A DNA stretch of 64,000 bases from Leeuwenhoekiella palythoae (GCF_900130045.1 NZ_FQXT01000001.1:434001-498000), one strand, 5' to 3'; counted from the first letter of the stretch, positions 17,122-27,211 are shown. Notes: generated from the sequence alone by a model not told the origin. Program-made: numbers and translations.

Positions 17122-17859
17122 TTGCCACCAATTCCAAAACAAGAAATAAATTTTTCGACTACAACATTCAAAAAAATTAAAGAACAAAGTTCGTACACTA
17201 CGCAACTTGTTAACCTCGGTCTAGGTTGTATTGCATTTGCCTTACTCCTTTTCTTTATTGATTCTAATACAACACCAGTCAACCAACTAACTGTTTGGAT
17301 CAGTATAATTGCTCTTATTGGAATGGTATTTTATACAATTTCTTATATCTATCAATTCTTTGATTATGAAAAAATAGAAACTTACGACCGAGGTTCAATT
17401 ACGATTTTGGAAGAAGGGATTCTCATCGATCATAAGGTCCTTGTTCAGTATGCAGCTATTGAATATTTTAGTCTTCATATTGATGCTTATTATGAGCAAA
17501 GGATAAATATGGCAATGCGAACACCAATGGAACAAAAAAGTTTAGGCCTAAAGAATACGATTAGCTTTAAAACAGAAACCGGTAAACTCACGCGCTACTT
17601 TAAACTTGAAAATAAACTGCGTAAAGAACTTCTAGAACAAACCCTTTTAAACTTGGTAACCACTAACAGATTTTCGAGGTTAGATGCAAAAAGAACTATC
17701 AAACTGATCCCGGAACGTTTCAGAGCACACGGTAGGTATAAGGAATTTGTAATCCAACAAATTAAAGCAGGTCGCATCAATTGTACCGAAGGCTTACTCC
17801 TACACGGTTATTCAAGTGATGCTGAAGCAAAAATGCTCCGATCAAAATATTGCAATTAG
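17122..17859 (+). CDS. Hypothetical membrane protein
   Basis: A 245-residue protein with two membrane segments (about residues 34-50 and 57-78) followed by a cytosolic domain of about 165 residues rich in Lys/Arg. The region YDRGSITILEEGILI suggests a PH-like or bPH strand pattern, but no family is certain. The start is a TTG at 17122, the only codon that includes the whole conserved-looking N-terminus. It follows the GH43 gene by 24 bases and precedes the CPBP gene by 33, so it may be in the same transcript. Confidence 0.65.
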   Translation: MPPIPKQEINFSTTTFKKIKEQSSYTTQLVNLGLGCIAFALLLFFIDSNTTPVNQLTVWISIIALIGMVFYTISYIYQFFDYEKIETYDRGSITILEEGILIDHKVLVQYAAIEYFSLHIDAYYEQRINMAMRTPMEQKSLGLKNTISFKTETGKLTRYFKLENKLRKELLEQTLLNLVTTNRFSRLDAKRTIKLIPERFRAHGRYKEFVIQQIKAGRINCTEGLLLHGYSSDAEAKMLRSKYCN

Positions 17860-17892
17860 TTTATGCATATTTGTCTTTCCAAGACTCATTAA

Positions 17893-18768
17893 ATGCAAGA
17901 ACAAAACTACTCCCACAAAGGTTGGCAACGTATTATACTATTCATTATTCCCTATTTGTTTGTAGTAGGTCTCTTTCAATATGCGGGGTATTTGATCGCA
18001 GGCCTTGACATTACTGACCCTCAACCTACAAAGAGTATCAGTCATCAACTCATTATTAGAGTTTTTGATCTCGTGGGTACACTATTGGTTTTATATTTTT
18101 TTATGACCTTTTTAGACAAAAAACCTTTTGTCGCGCTGGGATTTCAAACACACAAACGACAGCGCGAATTCTGGACGGGGATAGCCATTGGATTTCTGAT
18201 TATGTTCATGGGGTATAGCATCTTGTATTTTTCTAGCGAAATAACGGTAATCACAACAGATCTAGATGCTACAAAATTGATACAATCAGTGGTGTTTTTC
18301 AGTATTATCGCCGTAGTTGAAGAAAGTATTTTCCGCGGTTACATCCTGCGTAATTTAATGCTCTCAATGCCTAAATATATTGCGTTGAGTGTTTCGGCTT
18401 TGGTTTTTGCTTTGATGCACGCCTTCAATCCTAACGTGAGTAGTTTTGCGCTATTCAATATTTTTTTAGCGGGAATTCTTTTAGGCCTTTCGTATGTGTA
18501 CACTAAAAATCTTTGGTTTCCAATCGCTTTGCATCTCAGCTGGAATCTATTTCAGTCGCTCTTCGGGTTTAACGTGAGCGGTCAAGGATTCTATTCCGTA
18601 GTAAAAATTCAGGTAGATCAGGCAAATAGGCTAAATGGAGGCGCTTTTGGTTTTGAAGGTTCGTATATTGCTGTCATTGCACAATTAATTACCATTGCTG
18701 CGATCGCGATATATTATAATTCAAAAAGAAAAACGGATGCCGTCACAACATCAACAACCGAATACTAA
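17893..18768 (+). CDS. CPBP family intramembrane glutamic endopeptidase
   Basis: A 291-residue polytopic membrane protein of the CAAX-processing/bacteriocin-processing (Abi) family with about eight membrane segments. Motif 1 is EESIFRGY (Glu 143, Glu 144, Arg 148), motif 2 FALMH (His 176) and motif 3 HLSWN (His 214). Substrate unknown; relatives act in prenyl-CAAX-like processing or bacteriocin immunity. A tiny membrane protein gene overlaps its 3' end in another frame. Confidence 0.92.
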   Translation: MQEQNYSHKGWQRIILFIIPYLFVVGLFQYAGYLIAGLDITDPQPTKSISHQLIIRVFDLVGTLLVLYFFMTFLDKKPFVALGFQTHKRQREFWTGIAIGFLIMFMGYSILYFSSEITVITTDLDATKLIQSVVFFSIIAVVEESIFRGYILRNLMLSMPKYIALSVSALVFALMHAFNPNVSSFALFNIFLAGILLGLSYVYTKNLWFPIALHLSWNLFQSLFGFNVSGQGFYSVVKIQVDQANRLNGGAFGFEGSYIAVIAQLITIAAIAIYYNSKRKTDAVTTSTTEY

Positions 18769-18868
18769 AAAACAAAAATCATTGCTTTTGCTAGCGGTCT
18801 CTTTTCTATTAGGCTATGCCCTGTTTTCAAATTGGGATATGCTCAAGCAACTACTTCCCGGTTTTTAA
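18737..18868 (+). CDS. Small single-pass membrane protein (43 aa)
   Basis: An ATG at 18737 opens a 43-codon frame that overlaps the end of the CPBP gene by 32 bases and ends at 18868. The product has a basic N-terminus (NTKKQKS), one hydrophobic segment SLLLLAVSFLLGYALF and a short tail ending LLPGF. The 4-base-frame overlap suggests translational coupling to the protease gene. I believe similar tiny proteins follow CPBP or related genes in other Flavobacteria, but this is from memory. Confidence 0.6.
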   Translation: MPSQHQQPNTKKQKSLLLLAVSFLLGYALFSNWDMLKQLLPGF

Positions 18869-18911
18869 TACCGGCCGAAGCACTTACCGTCGGCAAAATG
18901 TACAATGTTAT

Positions 18912-18939
18912 TTTGGCTAAAAGAATAACCGTATCTTTG
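18912..18939 (+). promoter_or_regulatory. Promoter of the DEAD-box helicase gene
   Basis: TTTG (18912-18915) and TATCTTTG (18932-18939), separated by 16 bases, match the Bacteroidota -33/-7 consensus. The ATG follows 16 bases after the -7 element, so the leader is very short. Confidence 0.6.
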
Positions 18940-18955
18940 CCGCTTATAACACTAT

Positions 18956-20281
18956 ATGACATTTAAAGATTTAGGTCTTATTGACCCCATCCTTAAGGCA
19001 TTGACCGACAAAGGATATACCCACCCTACCCCAATTCAACAGCAAGCGATACCCATACTTTTAAAAGGAAAAGATCTTTTGGGTTCTGCGCAAACCGGTA
19101 CCGGAAAAACCGCAGCTTTTACCATTCCTATCCTGCAACAGATCTACAACGGTATTGGTGCTAAAAAAGGGGGACGAAAGCTCAAAGCGCTTATCGTTAC
19201 ACCTACACGTGAACTCGCTATCCAAATTAATGACAATGTCACCGAGTACAGCAAATACACGGGTATTAAAAGTACCGTTATTTTTGGGGGCGTTAAACAA
19301 GCCTCGCAAGTTTTGGCTATGCGTAAAGGCGTTGACGTGCTCACTGCTACTCCCGGTCGCTTATTAGATTTAGTAAAACAAGGGTTTATAGATCTGGGGA
19401 GCATTGAATATCTGGTGCTTGATGAAGCAGACCAGATGCTTGATATGGGTTTTATTCACGACATTAAAAAAATTCTGAAACTGGTACCGCACAAGCGTCA
19501 ATCTTTGTTCTTTTCGGCAACAATGCCCAGAGAGATCGTTGATCTTTCTAAACTGATTCTGGGCGATTTTGAAAAAGTTACCATCGCTCCGGAAAAACCC
19601 ACCGCAGAACGTGTAGATCAGGCTGTTTACTTTGTGGGAAAACGCAATAAAGCTAATCTGCTAAAATTTATTATTGAAACCGAAAAACCTCAGTCGCTTT
19701 TGGTTTTTTCGCGTACCAAGCACGGTGCCAATAAAATCGTTAAAGTTCTAGATAAAGCCGGAATTCAATCAGCTGCGATTCACGGTAATAAATCACAAGG
19801 GGCGCGACAAAAAGCATTGAATGATTTTAAAGATGGAAAATTGCACGTTCTAGTCGCTACCGATATCGCTGCCCGCGGAATTGATGTTTCTGAACTCGAA
19901 CTCGTTATTCAATATGATCTGCCTAATGTGCCCGAAACTTATGTGCATCGCATTGGCCGTACCGGAAGAGCTAAAGCCAGCGGAATTGCAATTTCGTTCT
20001 GCGCAACTGATGAGCGCACATATTTAAAGGATATTGAAAAACTCATCAAACAAAAAGTGCACGTGGTAGCAGAGCATCCATTTTTAAGCGATGAAGCTTC
20101 TGAAGCCGGCCAGATGAAAGGTGGTGATGCGCCAGAGCAGCCTAAACGCAACAATCGTAACCGTTCTAGAAACCGCAACCGAAACCGCAACAAACCTAAA
20201 GGTCAGAACAACAACGGACCAAAAAAGCAGACTGCCCGAAAACCTAACAAACGTTTTGGCAGCAAGCCAAAGACTGAATAA
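18956..20281 (+). CDS. DEAD-box ATP-dependent RNA helicase (RhlE-like)
   Basis: A 441-residue RNA helicase for ribosome assembly or mRNA turnover. Q motif TPIQQQ (25-30), Walker A AQTGTGKT (45-52), PTRELA (83-88), DEAD (156-159), SAT (187-189) and HRIGRTGR (331-338) are all intact. The C-terminal 60 residues are a disordered, Arg/Asn/Lys-rich tail (RNRNRSRNRNRNR) expected to bind RNA. Monocistronic with its own promoter and terminator. Confidence 0.96.
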   Translation: MTFKDLGLIDPILKALTDKGYTHPTPIQQQAIPILLKGKDLLGSAQTGTGKTAAFTIPILQQIYNGIGAKKGGRKLKALIVTPTRELAIQINDNVTEYSKYTGIKSTVIFGGVKQASQVLAMRKGVDVLTATPGRLLDLVKQGFIDLGSIEYLVLDEADQMLDMGFIHDIKKILKLVPHKRQSLFFSATMPREIVDLSKLILGDFEKVTIAPEKPTAERVDQAVYFVGKRNKANLLKFIIETEKPQSLLVFSRTKHGANKIVKVLDKAGIQSAAIHGNKSQGARQKALNDFKDGKLHVLVATDIAARGIDVSELELVIQYDLPNVPETYVHRIGRTGRAKASGIAISFCATDERTYLKDIEKLIKQKVHVVAEHPFLSDEASEAGQMKGGDAPEQPKRNNRNRSRNRNRNRNKPKGQNNNGPKKQTARKPNKRFGSKPKTE

Positions 20282-20321
20282 ACGAGCGCAGAAAATGCCA
20301 CGCGATTGACAGTATCAATGA

Positions 20322-20356
20322 AATCCGTTTTAGTAATTCTAGAACGGATTTTTTTA
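20322..20356 (+). terminator. Rho-independent terminator of the helicase gene
   Basis: Stem AATCCGTT...AACGGATT with an inner TAG/CTA pairing, followed by seven or more T residues. Confidence 0.85.
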
Positions 20357-20490
20357 TTCGAGCTATATTTAGACCTTCAGCAAAAGCAACTTTAGATTTC
20401 TAACTTTTCCTTTAAATTCTAACGATTATTTAACAGCACGTGCATCGCATTCTTGGCTATCTTTAATCATAAATTAATTGATTATTTATT

Positions 20491-20976
20491 ATGAAAAAAT
20501 ACCTTGTATTTAGCTTTTTGGCTACAATACTTTTTACCGCCTGCGACGATACCCGTAAAGCAATGCACGATGAATACTTAGAATTTGTAATGCATACAGA
20601 CAGTCTTGAAACCGTGCACGAAGCTATGGTTGTATCTCACAAAGCTGTAAAAGCAGATACACGTACGCTAGCCCAAAAACTTAAGGATGTTGAGGCCACA
20701 GACTCTATCGCAATGACCGATGTACAAGAACATCAAATGCAATTGAAAGCGCAAGCAACCAGCCTCGCCAAACTCAAAAAATTGATCGAAAGCCACGCCG
20801 ATGTAAAGGGCTATTTTATGTCAGACAGCATTTCGGTGGAGCAAATGGAGCAACAACTATTGGACATGGAAGCCAATAACGAAGAGATCGCTGCTCGTTT
20901 AAATCAGATCAAAACCGAATTACAAAAAATTGAAGCAGAACAAGAGATCCTAAAAAATCAGGATTCTGAAGAATAA
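20491..20976 (+). CDS. Putative coiled-coil lipoprotein
   Basis: A 161-residue lipoprotein (signal MKKYLVFSFLATILFTAC, Cys 18). The mature part is almost wholly helical with heptad-like patterns (LEQ/EEIAARLNQIKTELQKIEAEQEIL), so a coiled coil is likely. No enzymatic motif. Envelope-anchored structural role is inferred. Own terminator at 21031. Confidence 0.75.
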   Translation: MKKYLVFSFLATILFTACDDTRKAMHDEYLEFVMHTDSLETVHEAMVVSHKAVKADTRTLAQKLKDVEATDSIAMTDVQEHQMQLKAQATSLAKLKKLIESHADVKGYFMSDSISVEQMEQQLLDMEANNEEIAARLNQIKTELQKIEAEQEILKNQDSEE

Positions 20977-21030
20977 CAAATTATAACACCTGTATTTTTC
21001 GATTTTCTAAAAATAACTGGCAATAACTAC

Positions 21031-21065
21031 AAGTCCGTTGAAATTGTTTTCAACGGACTTTTTTA
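21031..21065 (+). terminator. Rho-independent terminator
   Basis: Perfect 13-bp stem (AAGTCCGTTGAAA and complement) with a 4-base loop and a T tract running into 21064. Confidence 0.9.
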
Positions 21066-21155
21066 TAGCGCAACAGCCATTTTTCAGCATTAAAAAAGAG
21101 GAGTTTTTAGTAACTTCAAAGATTTAATAATTCCACATCAATAGAATTTCCATTC

Positions 21156-23855
21156 ATGCTGAAAAACATTTTCACGCTACTAAGTATTAGCATTTTAAGC
21201 CTCTCACAGGTTTTTAGTCAAGAAGACAACAAAGACCCTAAAGCCTGGACTCCAGAAGATATTGTTTACACCGAGTCTATGCGCTCGCCTGTTTTTTCGC
21301 CAGACGGTACTATGGTGGTCTGGAGCAAAAGTAAAGCGGTAAAGAAAAAAGACCGTTTTGTTGCTGATCTTTATCTGACGCGTCTGAACATCCAAGAAGA
21401 CGATTCCTTTCTCACTACCCAACTCACCTACGGTGACGATAGCGATTACAGCCCTATATTCTCTAAAGACGGAAAATCACTATATTTTTTGAGTTCGCGA
21501 GACAAAGGCAAAAAACTTTGGAAACTCAGCCTTTATGGTGGCGAAGCCGAAGAAATCCACGAGTTTGACAACGGTATCTCGAGCATTCAGCTTAAAGATG
21601 AAAACACCTTGTTCTTCACTGCTAAAAACGGAAAAACATTATACGATCTTGAAGCAGAAGAAAAAGAAGATGATGTTCAGATCATTGAAGATTCGCTGCA
21701 CTGGCAGCCAAGTCACATTTATGCATTTGACCTTAAAGAAGACCAAATTACCAGAATCACCGATAATGAAAAACCCATACGCAGCTACCAACTTTCGCAC
21801 GATGGCAACTGGTTATATTATACTATCACACGCAGTTTGAGCTATGGCGCAGATGCACAGAAAGATCCGTACAGCTATCTTGTAAACCTTAAAACTGGCG
21901 CCAAAAAGCAAGTCTTGCAAGACTTTGAATTCCCTATTTATGACGTACAATTCACGGCTGATGATAGCGGTTTTTATTTCGGAACCGGCTTTTCTTCAGA
22001 TCCTGAATGGAATGGCGCCGGGATCACCGAATTGTATTATTACGATTTGGCTTCGGCTAAAGCAACTAAAGTTGATCTCGATTGGAAACTTGGTGTAGGT
22101 GGCGGCTATACCGTGGCGGGGAATGACGTGATCGTTTCATTAGCCAATAAAGCCACAATGAAGCTTGCCTATTACACCAAAAAAGGAACGAGCTGGTCAC
22201 GCTCTGAAATGGATTTTGATGACAAAAATGAGCACGTAAGTCTCAATGCAATTACTGAAGATGCTTCTAAGATCGTGTACTCCTACTCTACCGCTTCAAA
22301 ACTTCCGCAGTACCTGATCGCAGATCTAAAAAAAGCTAAAGTTAGCAACGAAGAAACATTCATCACGCTCAACAAAAAGCTTGAAAAAAAGTATATGCCT
22401 AAAAGCGAAATTATGACCTGGACGGGCTATAACGGTGATGAAGTAACCGGGATCTTATACTATCCAAATGATTATCAAGAAGGAAAGAAATATCCATTGA
22501 TGCTCAATATTCACGGTGGCCCATCAAGTCAAGATACCGATGAATGGTCGGGCAGCTGGGCGTATTATCCTTCGATTTTAACGCAAAAAAATATGTTTGT
22601 ATTGATGCCCAACTATCACGGTTCAACCAATCACGGACTAGAATATACCGAAGCGATAAAGGGCAATTATTACGAACCTGAATTAGAAGACATCACCAAA
22701 GGGATCGACAAACTTGTTTCCGAAGGCAAAGTAGATCGGGATCAAATGGGAACTATGGGTTGGTCTAACGGTGCGATCCTTACCACAATGCTTACGGTCA
22801 AATATCCTGATATGTTTAAAGTTGCTGCGCCGGGTGCCGGCGATGTGAACTGGACTTCTGATTTTGGTACTTGCCAGTTTGGGGTGAGTTTTGACCAGAG
22901 TTATTTTGGCGGTGCGCCTTGGGATGATACCAACGGCAAAACCTATAACGAGAATTACCTCATCAAATCGCCACTTTTTGAGATTGAAAAGATTAAAACC
23001 CCAACTATAATTTTCCACGGAAGTGAAGACCGCGCAGTGCCACGCGATCAGGGTTGGGAATATTACCGCGGCTTACAGCAAGTAGGCAAAACACCGGTGA
23101 AATTTTTATGGTTTCCCGGTCAGCCTCACAGTTTAGGAAAGATCACGCACCAGCTACGTAAAATGAAAGAAGAGATTGCCTGGATTGACACCTACCTTTT
23201 TGATAAAAAACCTACCGATAACGAAGCATTCAAAGAAGATAGTCCGCTGGCGGAAATATTTAAACTTGAAGAAGCGCAACAAGAAAACGGGCTGTATGGA
23301 GTTTTAAATAAAGATATACTGATTCCTGAAACTGTTCAGGTGAAAGAAGACTCCATCAGTTTAGGTCGTTTTGAAGTTACTAACGCACAGTTTAAAGCTT
23401 TTAAAAACACATTCTCTTTTGATACCGGAAAAGATAATTATCCGGCCGTGGTTTCCAAAACAGATGCTGAAAACTATGTGACTTGGCTTTCAGCACAAAC
23501 CGGAAAAACCTATCGCCTTCCCAATGCTAAAGAAGCTGAAAAACTTCAGCTAAAAGCAGCAAAAAGTTCTAAAGGTCAAAACAACCTGAATACTTGGGCG
23601 GGATACGACCTCACCGCAGATGATGCTGACCTGTTACTTCAAAAAGTAAAAAGCTTAAACTATTCTCTTTTAAAGCCGGTAGGTTCTAATAAAGGTGTAA
23701 AAGTTGGCGATGCAACACTCTATGATTTGGGAGGAAATGTCGCCGAATACAGTGCCACAGGAACTTACGATTACAGCGCCTACGATTTTGCTGACCCTTA
23801 TGATCAGAAACCTGTGAGCAGTAAACACGTGGGTTTTAGAGTAGTAAAAGAATAA
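21156..23855 (+). CDS. S9 family peptidase fused to a C-terminal SUMF1/FGE-like domain
   Basis: An 899-residue secreted protein. After a signal peptide (ends SLSQVFSQ) comes a beta-propeller of about 400 residues, then an alpha/beta hydrolase with Ser 537 (GWSNGAIL), Asp 625 (HGSEDRAV) and His 658 (GQPHSLG). From about residue 720 to the end lies a second domain with the landmarks GRFEVTNAQFKAF, YRLPNAKEAEKL, YDLGGNVAEY and VGFRVVKE, the hallmarks of formylglycine-generating-enzyme/SUMF1-like folds. The domain is short (about 170 residues) and shows no cysteine pair, so catalysis as an FGE is unlikely; a binding role is more plausible. The frame is continuous, with no sign of assembly error. 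Confidence 0.9.
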   Translation: MLKNIFTLLSISILSLSQVFSQEDNKDPKAWTPEDIVYTESMRSPVFSPDGTMVVWSKSKAVKKKDRFVADLYLTRLNIQEDDSFLTTQLTYGDDSDYSPIFSKDGKSLYFLSSRDKGKKLWKLSLYGGEAEEIHEFDNGISSIQLKDENTLFFTAKNGKTLYDLEAEEKEDDVQIIEDSLHWQPSHIYAFDLKEDQITRITDNEKPIRSYQLSHDGNWLYYTITRSLSYGADAQKDPYSYLVNLKTGAKKQVLQDFEFPIYDVQFTADDSGFYFGTGFSSDPEWNGAGITELYYYDLASAKATKVDLDWKLGVGGGYTVAGNDVIVSLANKATMKLAYYTKKGTSWSRSEMDFDDKNEHVSLNAITEDASKIVYSYSTASKLPQYLIADLKKAKVSNEETFITLNKKLEKKYMPKSEIMTWTGYNGDEVTGILYYPNDYQEGKKYPLMLNIHGGPSSQDTDEWSGSWAYYPSILTQKNMFVLMPNYHGSTNHGLEYTEAIKGNYYEPELEDITKGIDKLVSEGKVDRDQMGTMGWSNGAILTTMLTVKYPDMFKVAAPGAGDVNWTSDFGTCQFGVSFDQSYFGGAPWDDTNGKTYNENYLIKSPLFEIEKIKTPTIIFHGSEDRAVPRDQGWEYYRGLQQVGKTPVKFLWFPGQPHSLGKITHQLRKMKEEIAWIDTYLFDKKPTDNEAFKEDSPLAEIFKLEEAQQENGLYGVLNKDILIPETVQVKEDSISLGRFEVTNAQFKAFKNTFSFDTGKDNYPAVVSKTDAENYVTWLSAQTGKTYRLPNAKEAEKLQLKAAKSSKGQNNLNTWAGYDLTADDADLLLQKVKSLNYSLLKPVGSNKGVKVGDATLYDLGGNVAEYSATGTYDYSAYDFADPYDQKPVSSKHVGFRVVKE

Positions 23856-23960
23856 ATAAACGCAGTTACGAGGCATTCGTTAGAAACAACTATTAAATGT
23901 TAGGCAAGCCAAAGGGTTTGATATCTTTTGGTGACGCCAATAAATTTTATCAATCAAATC

Positions 23961-26900
23961 ATGAAAATCACAAAGTACTTTTTAAACTTCATTGTTGGGA
24001 CAGTTTCAGTCACGGCGGTGGCACAGATCAATCAGACAGATACCCGATTAATGAGCGAACCGGCCATTAGCGATAGCCATATCGCATTTATCTATGCCGA
24101 AGATCTTTGGGTTGCTAATCGTAATGGATCTCAACCAAGACGCCTGACCATCGACGAAGGCGTAGAGTCTAATCCTATTTTTTCACCAGACGGTAAAACC
24201 ATCGCTTTCAGTGCAGAATATGATGGCAATATGGATATTTTCAGCGTGCCGGTCACCGGTGGTGTCCCTACTCGATTAACCTATCATCCGTATCCGGATA
24301 TCGCTAGGGATTTTACACCTGACGGAAAAAAGGTTGTTTTTGCCTCGCAGCGTACCTTATTTACCAATCGTTATACTTCACTATTTACAGTGGCTCTAGA
24401 TGGTGGTCCGGTTTCAGAGTTAGAGATTCCTAACGCATATTGGGCAAGCTATTCTGATGATGGAAAATACATCGCGTATACGCCAATTCCTGATCGGTTC
24501 AACCAATGGAAACATTACCGCGGCGGAACGCAAACTCGCATTTATATCTATGATACTGCAACGCAAGAGGTGGTAGAAATCCCAAAACCGGCAGCAGGAA
24601 GCAACGATGCGCAACCGGAGTTTGTTGGGAATACTGTTTATTTTAGAAGCGATCGCGATGGAGAATTCAACCTCTACGCTTATGATGTGGCTTCAAAACA
24701 AGTGAGTAAGTTGACCGACTTTCAAGATTTTGGTCTGGAAGATTTAGAAGCAAGTAGCGATGGAATGTTGATTTTAGAGCAAGCCGGATACTTGCACACC
24801 TTCAATCCTTCAAACAAGCAGCTTACCAAGCTTAAAATAGGTATCGCAACTGATTTATTAGAGCTACGTCCGCGTTTTGTAAGCGGAAGTTACTATGTAC
24901 GCAGCGGCGGTATTTCCCCTTCCGGAGCGCGTGTGGTTGCTGATTTTAGAGGAGAAATTGTAACGCTTCCTTCAGAAAAGGGAGATATGGTCAATCTTAC
25001 CCAAACTCCCGGAGTTCACGAGACCTTCCCAAAATGGTCGCCGGATAGCAAGCATATTGCTTATTTTTCTGATGCTAGCGGTGAGTATGCGTTGCATATC
25101 AAAGATCAAAACAGCTCCGACGCTGCCAAAGCGATCGCCCTTGAAGGAACCGGATTTTATGCGCACCTGCACTGGTCTCCAGATAGTGAAAAAATCGCTT
25201 ACGTAGATAACGGTAGAAACTTATACATCACCACCATTGCAACTGGTAAAACCCAAAAAATAGCTCAAGATGTATTGTATCAGCCGGGCGATTACCGGGA
25301 TTTATTCGGAAGCTGGTCTGCAGACGGAAATTGGCTCGCTTACACCTTAATCACCAACACCAACTTTGAACAGGCGTATGTGTATTCGCTTAGCGAAAAC
25401 AAGTCTTATCCCATTTCAGACGGCTTATCTAACGTAACCGAACCTACCTTTGACCCTAGCGGAAAATACCTCTACCTCACCGCTTCTACCGATGCAGGCC
25501 CTGTGGTAAACTGGTTTGACCAGTCTAATCAAGATATGACCTCATCAAATGCTTTGTATTTAATTACGCTTCAAAAGGAGGTGAAATCGCCTTTTGCTAA
25601 AGAAAATGATGTTGAAAAAATCGCTGAAGCTGAAGAAGAACAAAAGGAAGATAAAAAAGAGGAAAGCGTACCGACCTTAGAAATTGATTGGGATGGCATT
25701 ATGGATCGTATGGTTTCGGTACCGGTAGGCACAGGCAATTTTATGTCGCTTGCTGCTCCTAAAGAAGGAATGCTGTACTACATTTCCTATCCTTCCTATG
25801 ATGCTCCTGCGATGTTGCATCTGTACAATTTAGGCGAACAAAAAGACGAAGAACTTTTTGAGGTAGATTCCTTTGAAATTTCTGCGAGCGGAGAGAAAAT
25901 GATGTATTACAGTAATGGAAGCTGGTTTGTTTCTGACACCGGAAAAAAATCAGATCAAGGTCCGTTGGCTTTTGATGCGATCAAGGTTAAGATCGATCCT
26001 AAACAAGAATGGGAAAACATATTTAATGAAGCCTGGCGCGTGAATCGCGATTACTTCTATGACCCGGGAATGCACGGCGTAGACTGGGATGCGATGAAAG
26101 AAAAATACAGCGTATTCCTTCCTGATGTTCCTTCAAAAAGCGACCTCTACCGCGTGATGAGTTGGATGTTTGCCGAGCTTTCAGTTGGGCATCATCGTTT
26201 TGACTACCGAGGTGATTCTCGCGTAGAAAAAGAAAACATCAACGGAGGTTTACTAGGTGCTGATTTTGAGATCAAAAATAACCGTTACCAGATCACTAAA
26301 ATCTACGGTGGACTCAATTGGAATCCAGATCTGCGTTCTCCACTTACCGAACCTGGTGTAAATGCCAGCGAAGGCGATTATATCATAAAAGTAAACGGAA
26401 AAGAAGTAACCGGCGAAGACAACCTCTACCGCTTTTTTGAAAATAAAGCCGAAGATATTGTGACCCTTACCTTGTCTAGCAATGCCAATGGAACCAATGC
26501 ACATGACGAAGAAGTAACCACGATCGCTTCAGAACGTGCGTTACGCAATCGCGATTGGGTAGAAGGCAACATCAAGAAAGTGAACGAAGCCACAGACGGC
26601 CAGGTCGCTTATGTTTATGTGCCAAATACCGCAACAGCAGGCCACGAGTATTTTAAACGCTATTTCTATCCGCAGGCAGACAAAAAAGCGATTATTGTTG
26701 ACGAGCGCTTTAATGGTGGTGGTCAACTGGCAGATTATGTGATTGACCTGTTAAACAAGCCGATGCAGAGTTATTGGAATTTCAGATATGGTAAGGATAT
26801 GAAAGCACCTAGCGCTTCTATTCAGGGACCAAAAGTGATGCTCATTGATGAAACTGCAGGTTCGGGAGGAGATTACTTACCCTATTTATTCCGAAGAAAT

Positions 26901-27203
26901 AAACTAGGAACGCTGGTAGGAAAACGTACCTGGGGCGGACTCGTGGGCGTTTTAGGATATCCGGAATTCATCGATGGCGGTTATGTGACTGCGCCTAACG
27001 TGGCCTTTTACAATGAAGAAGGCTTCGGAATTGAAAATGTGGGAACACCACCAGATGTTGAAGTAGAGCAAACTCCAAAAGACGTGATCGCCGGTAAAGA
27101 TCCACAGTTAGAAAAAGCGATCGAGATCATCTTACAACAGCTTAAAGAAAATCCACCGAAGTCACTCACTACTCCGGAATATCCGGATAAAACCAAAAAT
27201 TAA
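23961..27203 (+). CDS. Tricorn-type protease (S41 family)
   Basis: A protein of 1080 residues, secreted (signal MKITKYFLNFIVGTVSVTAVAQ). Two N-terminal beta-propellers built of TolB/PD40-like blades (SPDGKTIAFS, SPDSKHIAYF, SPDSEKIAYV) are followed by an acidic KE-rich linker near residues 545-565, a tricorn C1 helical segment, a PDZ domain (about 780-840, EGDYIIKVNGKEV) and the S41 catalytic domain with the nucleophile Ser 968 in ETAGSGGDY. Architecture matches bacterial tricorn homologues, which degrade peptides. An in-frame GTG exists at 23928, but the ATG at 23961 begins the signal peptide directly. Confidence 0.94.
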   Translation: MKITKYFLNFIVGTVSVTAVAQINQTDTRLMSEPAISDSHIAFIYAEDLWVANRNGSQPRRLTIDEGVESNPIFSPDGKTIAFSAEYDGNMDIFSVPVTGGVPTRLTYHPYPDIARDFTPDGKKVVFASQRTLFTNRYTSLFTVALDGGPVSELEIPNAYWASYSDDGKYIAYTPIPDRFNQWKHYRGGTQTRIYIYDTATQEVVEIPKPAAGSNDAQPEFVGNTVYFRSDRDGEFNLYAYDVASKQVSKLTDFQDFGLEDLEASSDGMLILEQAGYLHTFNPSNKQLTKLKIGIATDLLELRPRFVSGSYYVRSGGISPSGARVVADFRGEIVTLPSEKGDMVNLTQTPGVHETFPKWSPDSKHIAYFSDASGEYALHIKDQNSSDAAKAIALEGTGFYAHLHWSPDSEKIAYVDNGRNLYITTIATGKTQKIAQDVLYQPGDYRDLFGSWSADGNWLAYTLITNTNFEQAYVYSLSENKSYPISDGLSNVTEPTFDPSGKYLYLTASTDAGPVVNWFDQSNQDMTSSNALYLITLQKEVKSPFAKENDVEKIAEAEEEQKEDKKEESVPTLEIDWDGIMDRMVSVPVGTGNFMSLAAPKEGMLYYISYPSYDAPAMLHLYNLGEQKDEELFEVDSFEISASGEKMMYYSNGSWFVSDTGKKSDQGPLAFDAIKVKIDPKQEWENIFNEAWRVNRDYFYDPGMHGVDWDAMKEKYSVFLPDVPSKSDLYRVMSWMFAELSVGHHRFDYRGDSRVEKENINGGLLGADFEIKNNRYQITKIYGGLNWNPDLRSPLTEPGVNASEGDYIIKVNGKEVTGEDNLYRFFENKAEDIVTLTLSSNANGTNAHDEEVTTIASERALRNRDWVEGNIKKVNEATDGQVAYVYVPNTATAGHEYFKRYFYPQADKKAIIVDERFNGGGQLADYVIDLLNKPMQSYWNFRYGKDMKAPSASIQGPKVMLIDETAGSGGDYLPYLFRRNKLGTLVGKRTWGGLVGVLGYPEFIDGGYVTAPNVAFYNEEGFGIENVGTPPDVEVEQTPKDVIAGKDPQLEKAIEIILQQLKENPPKSLTTPEYPDKTKN

Positions 27204-27211
27204 ATTCATAT

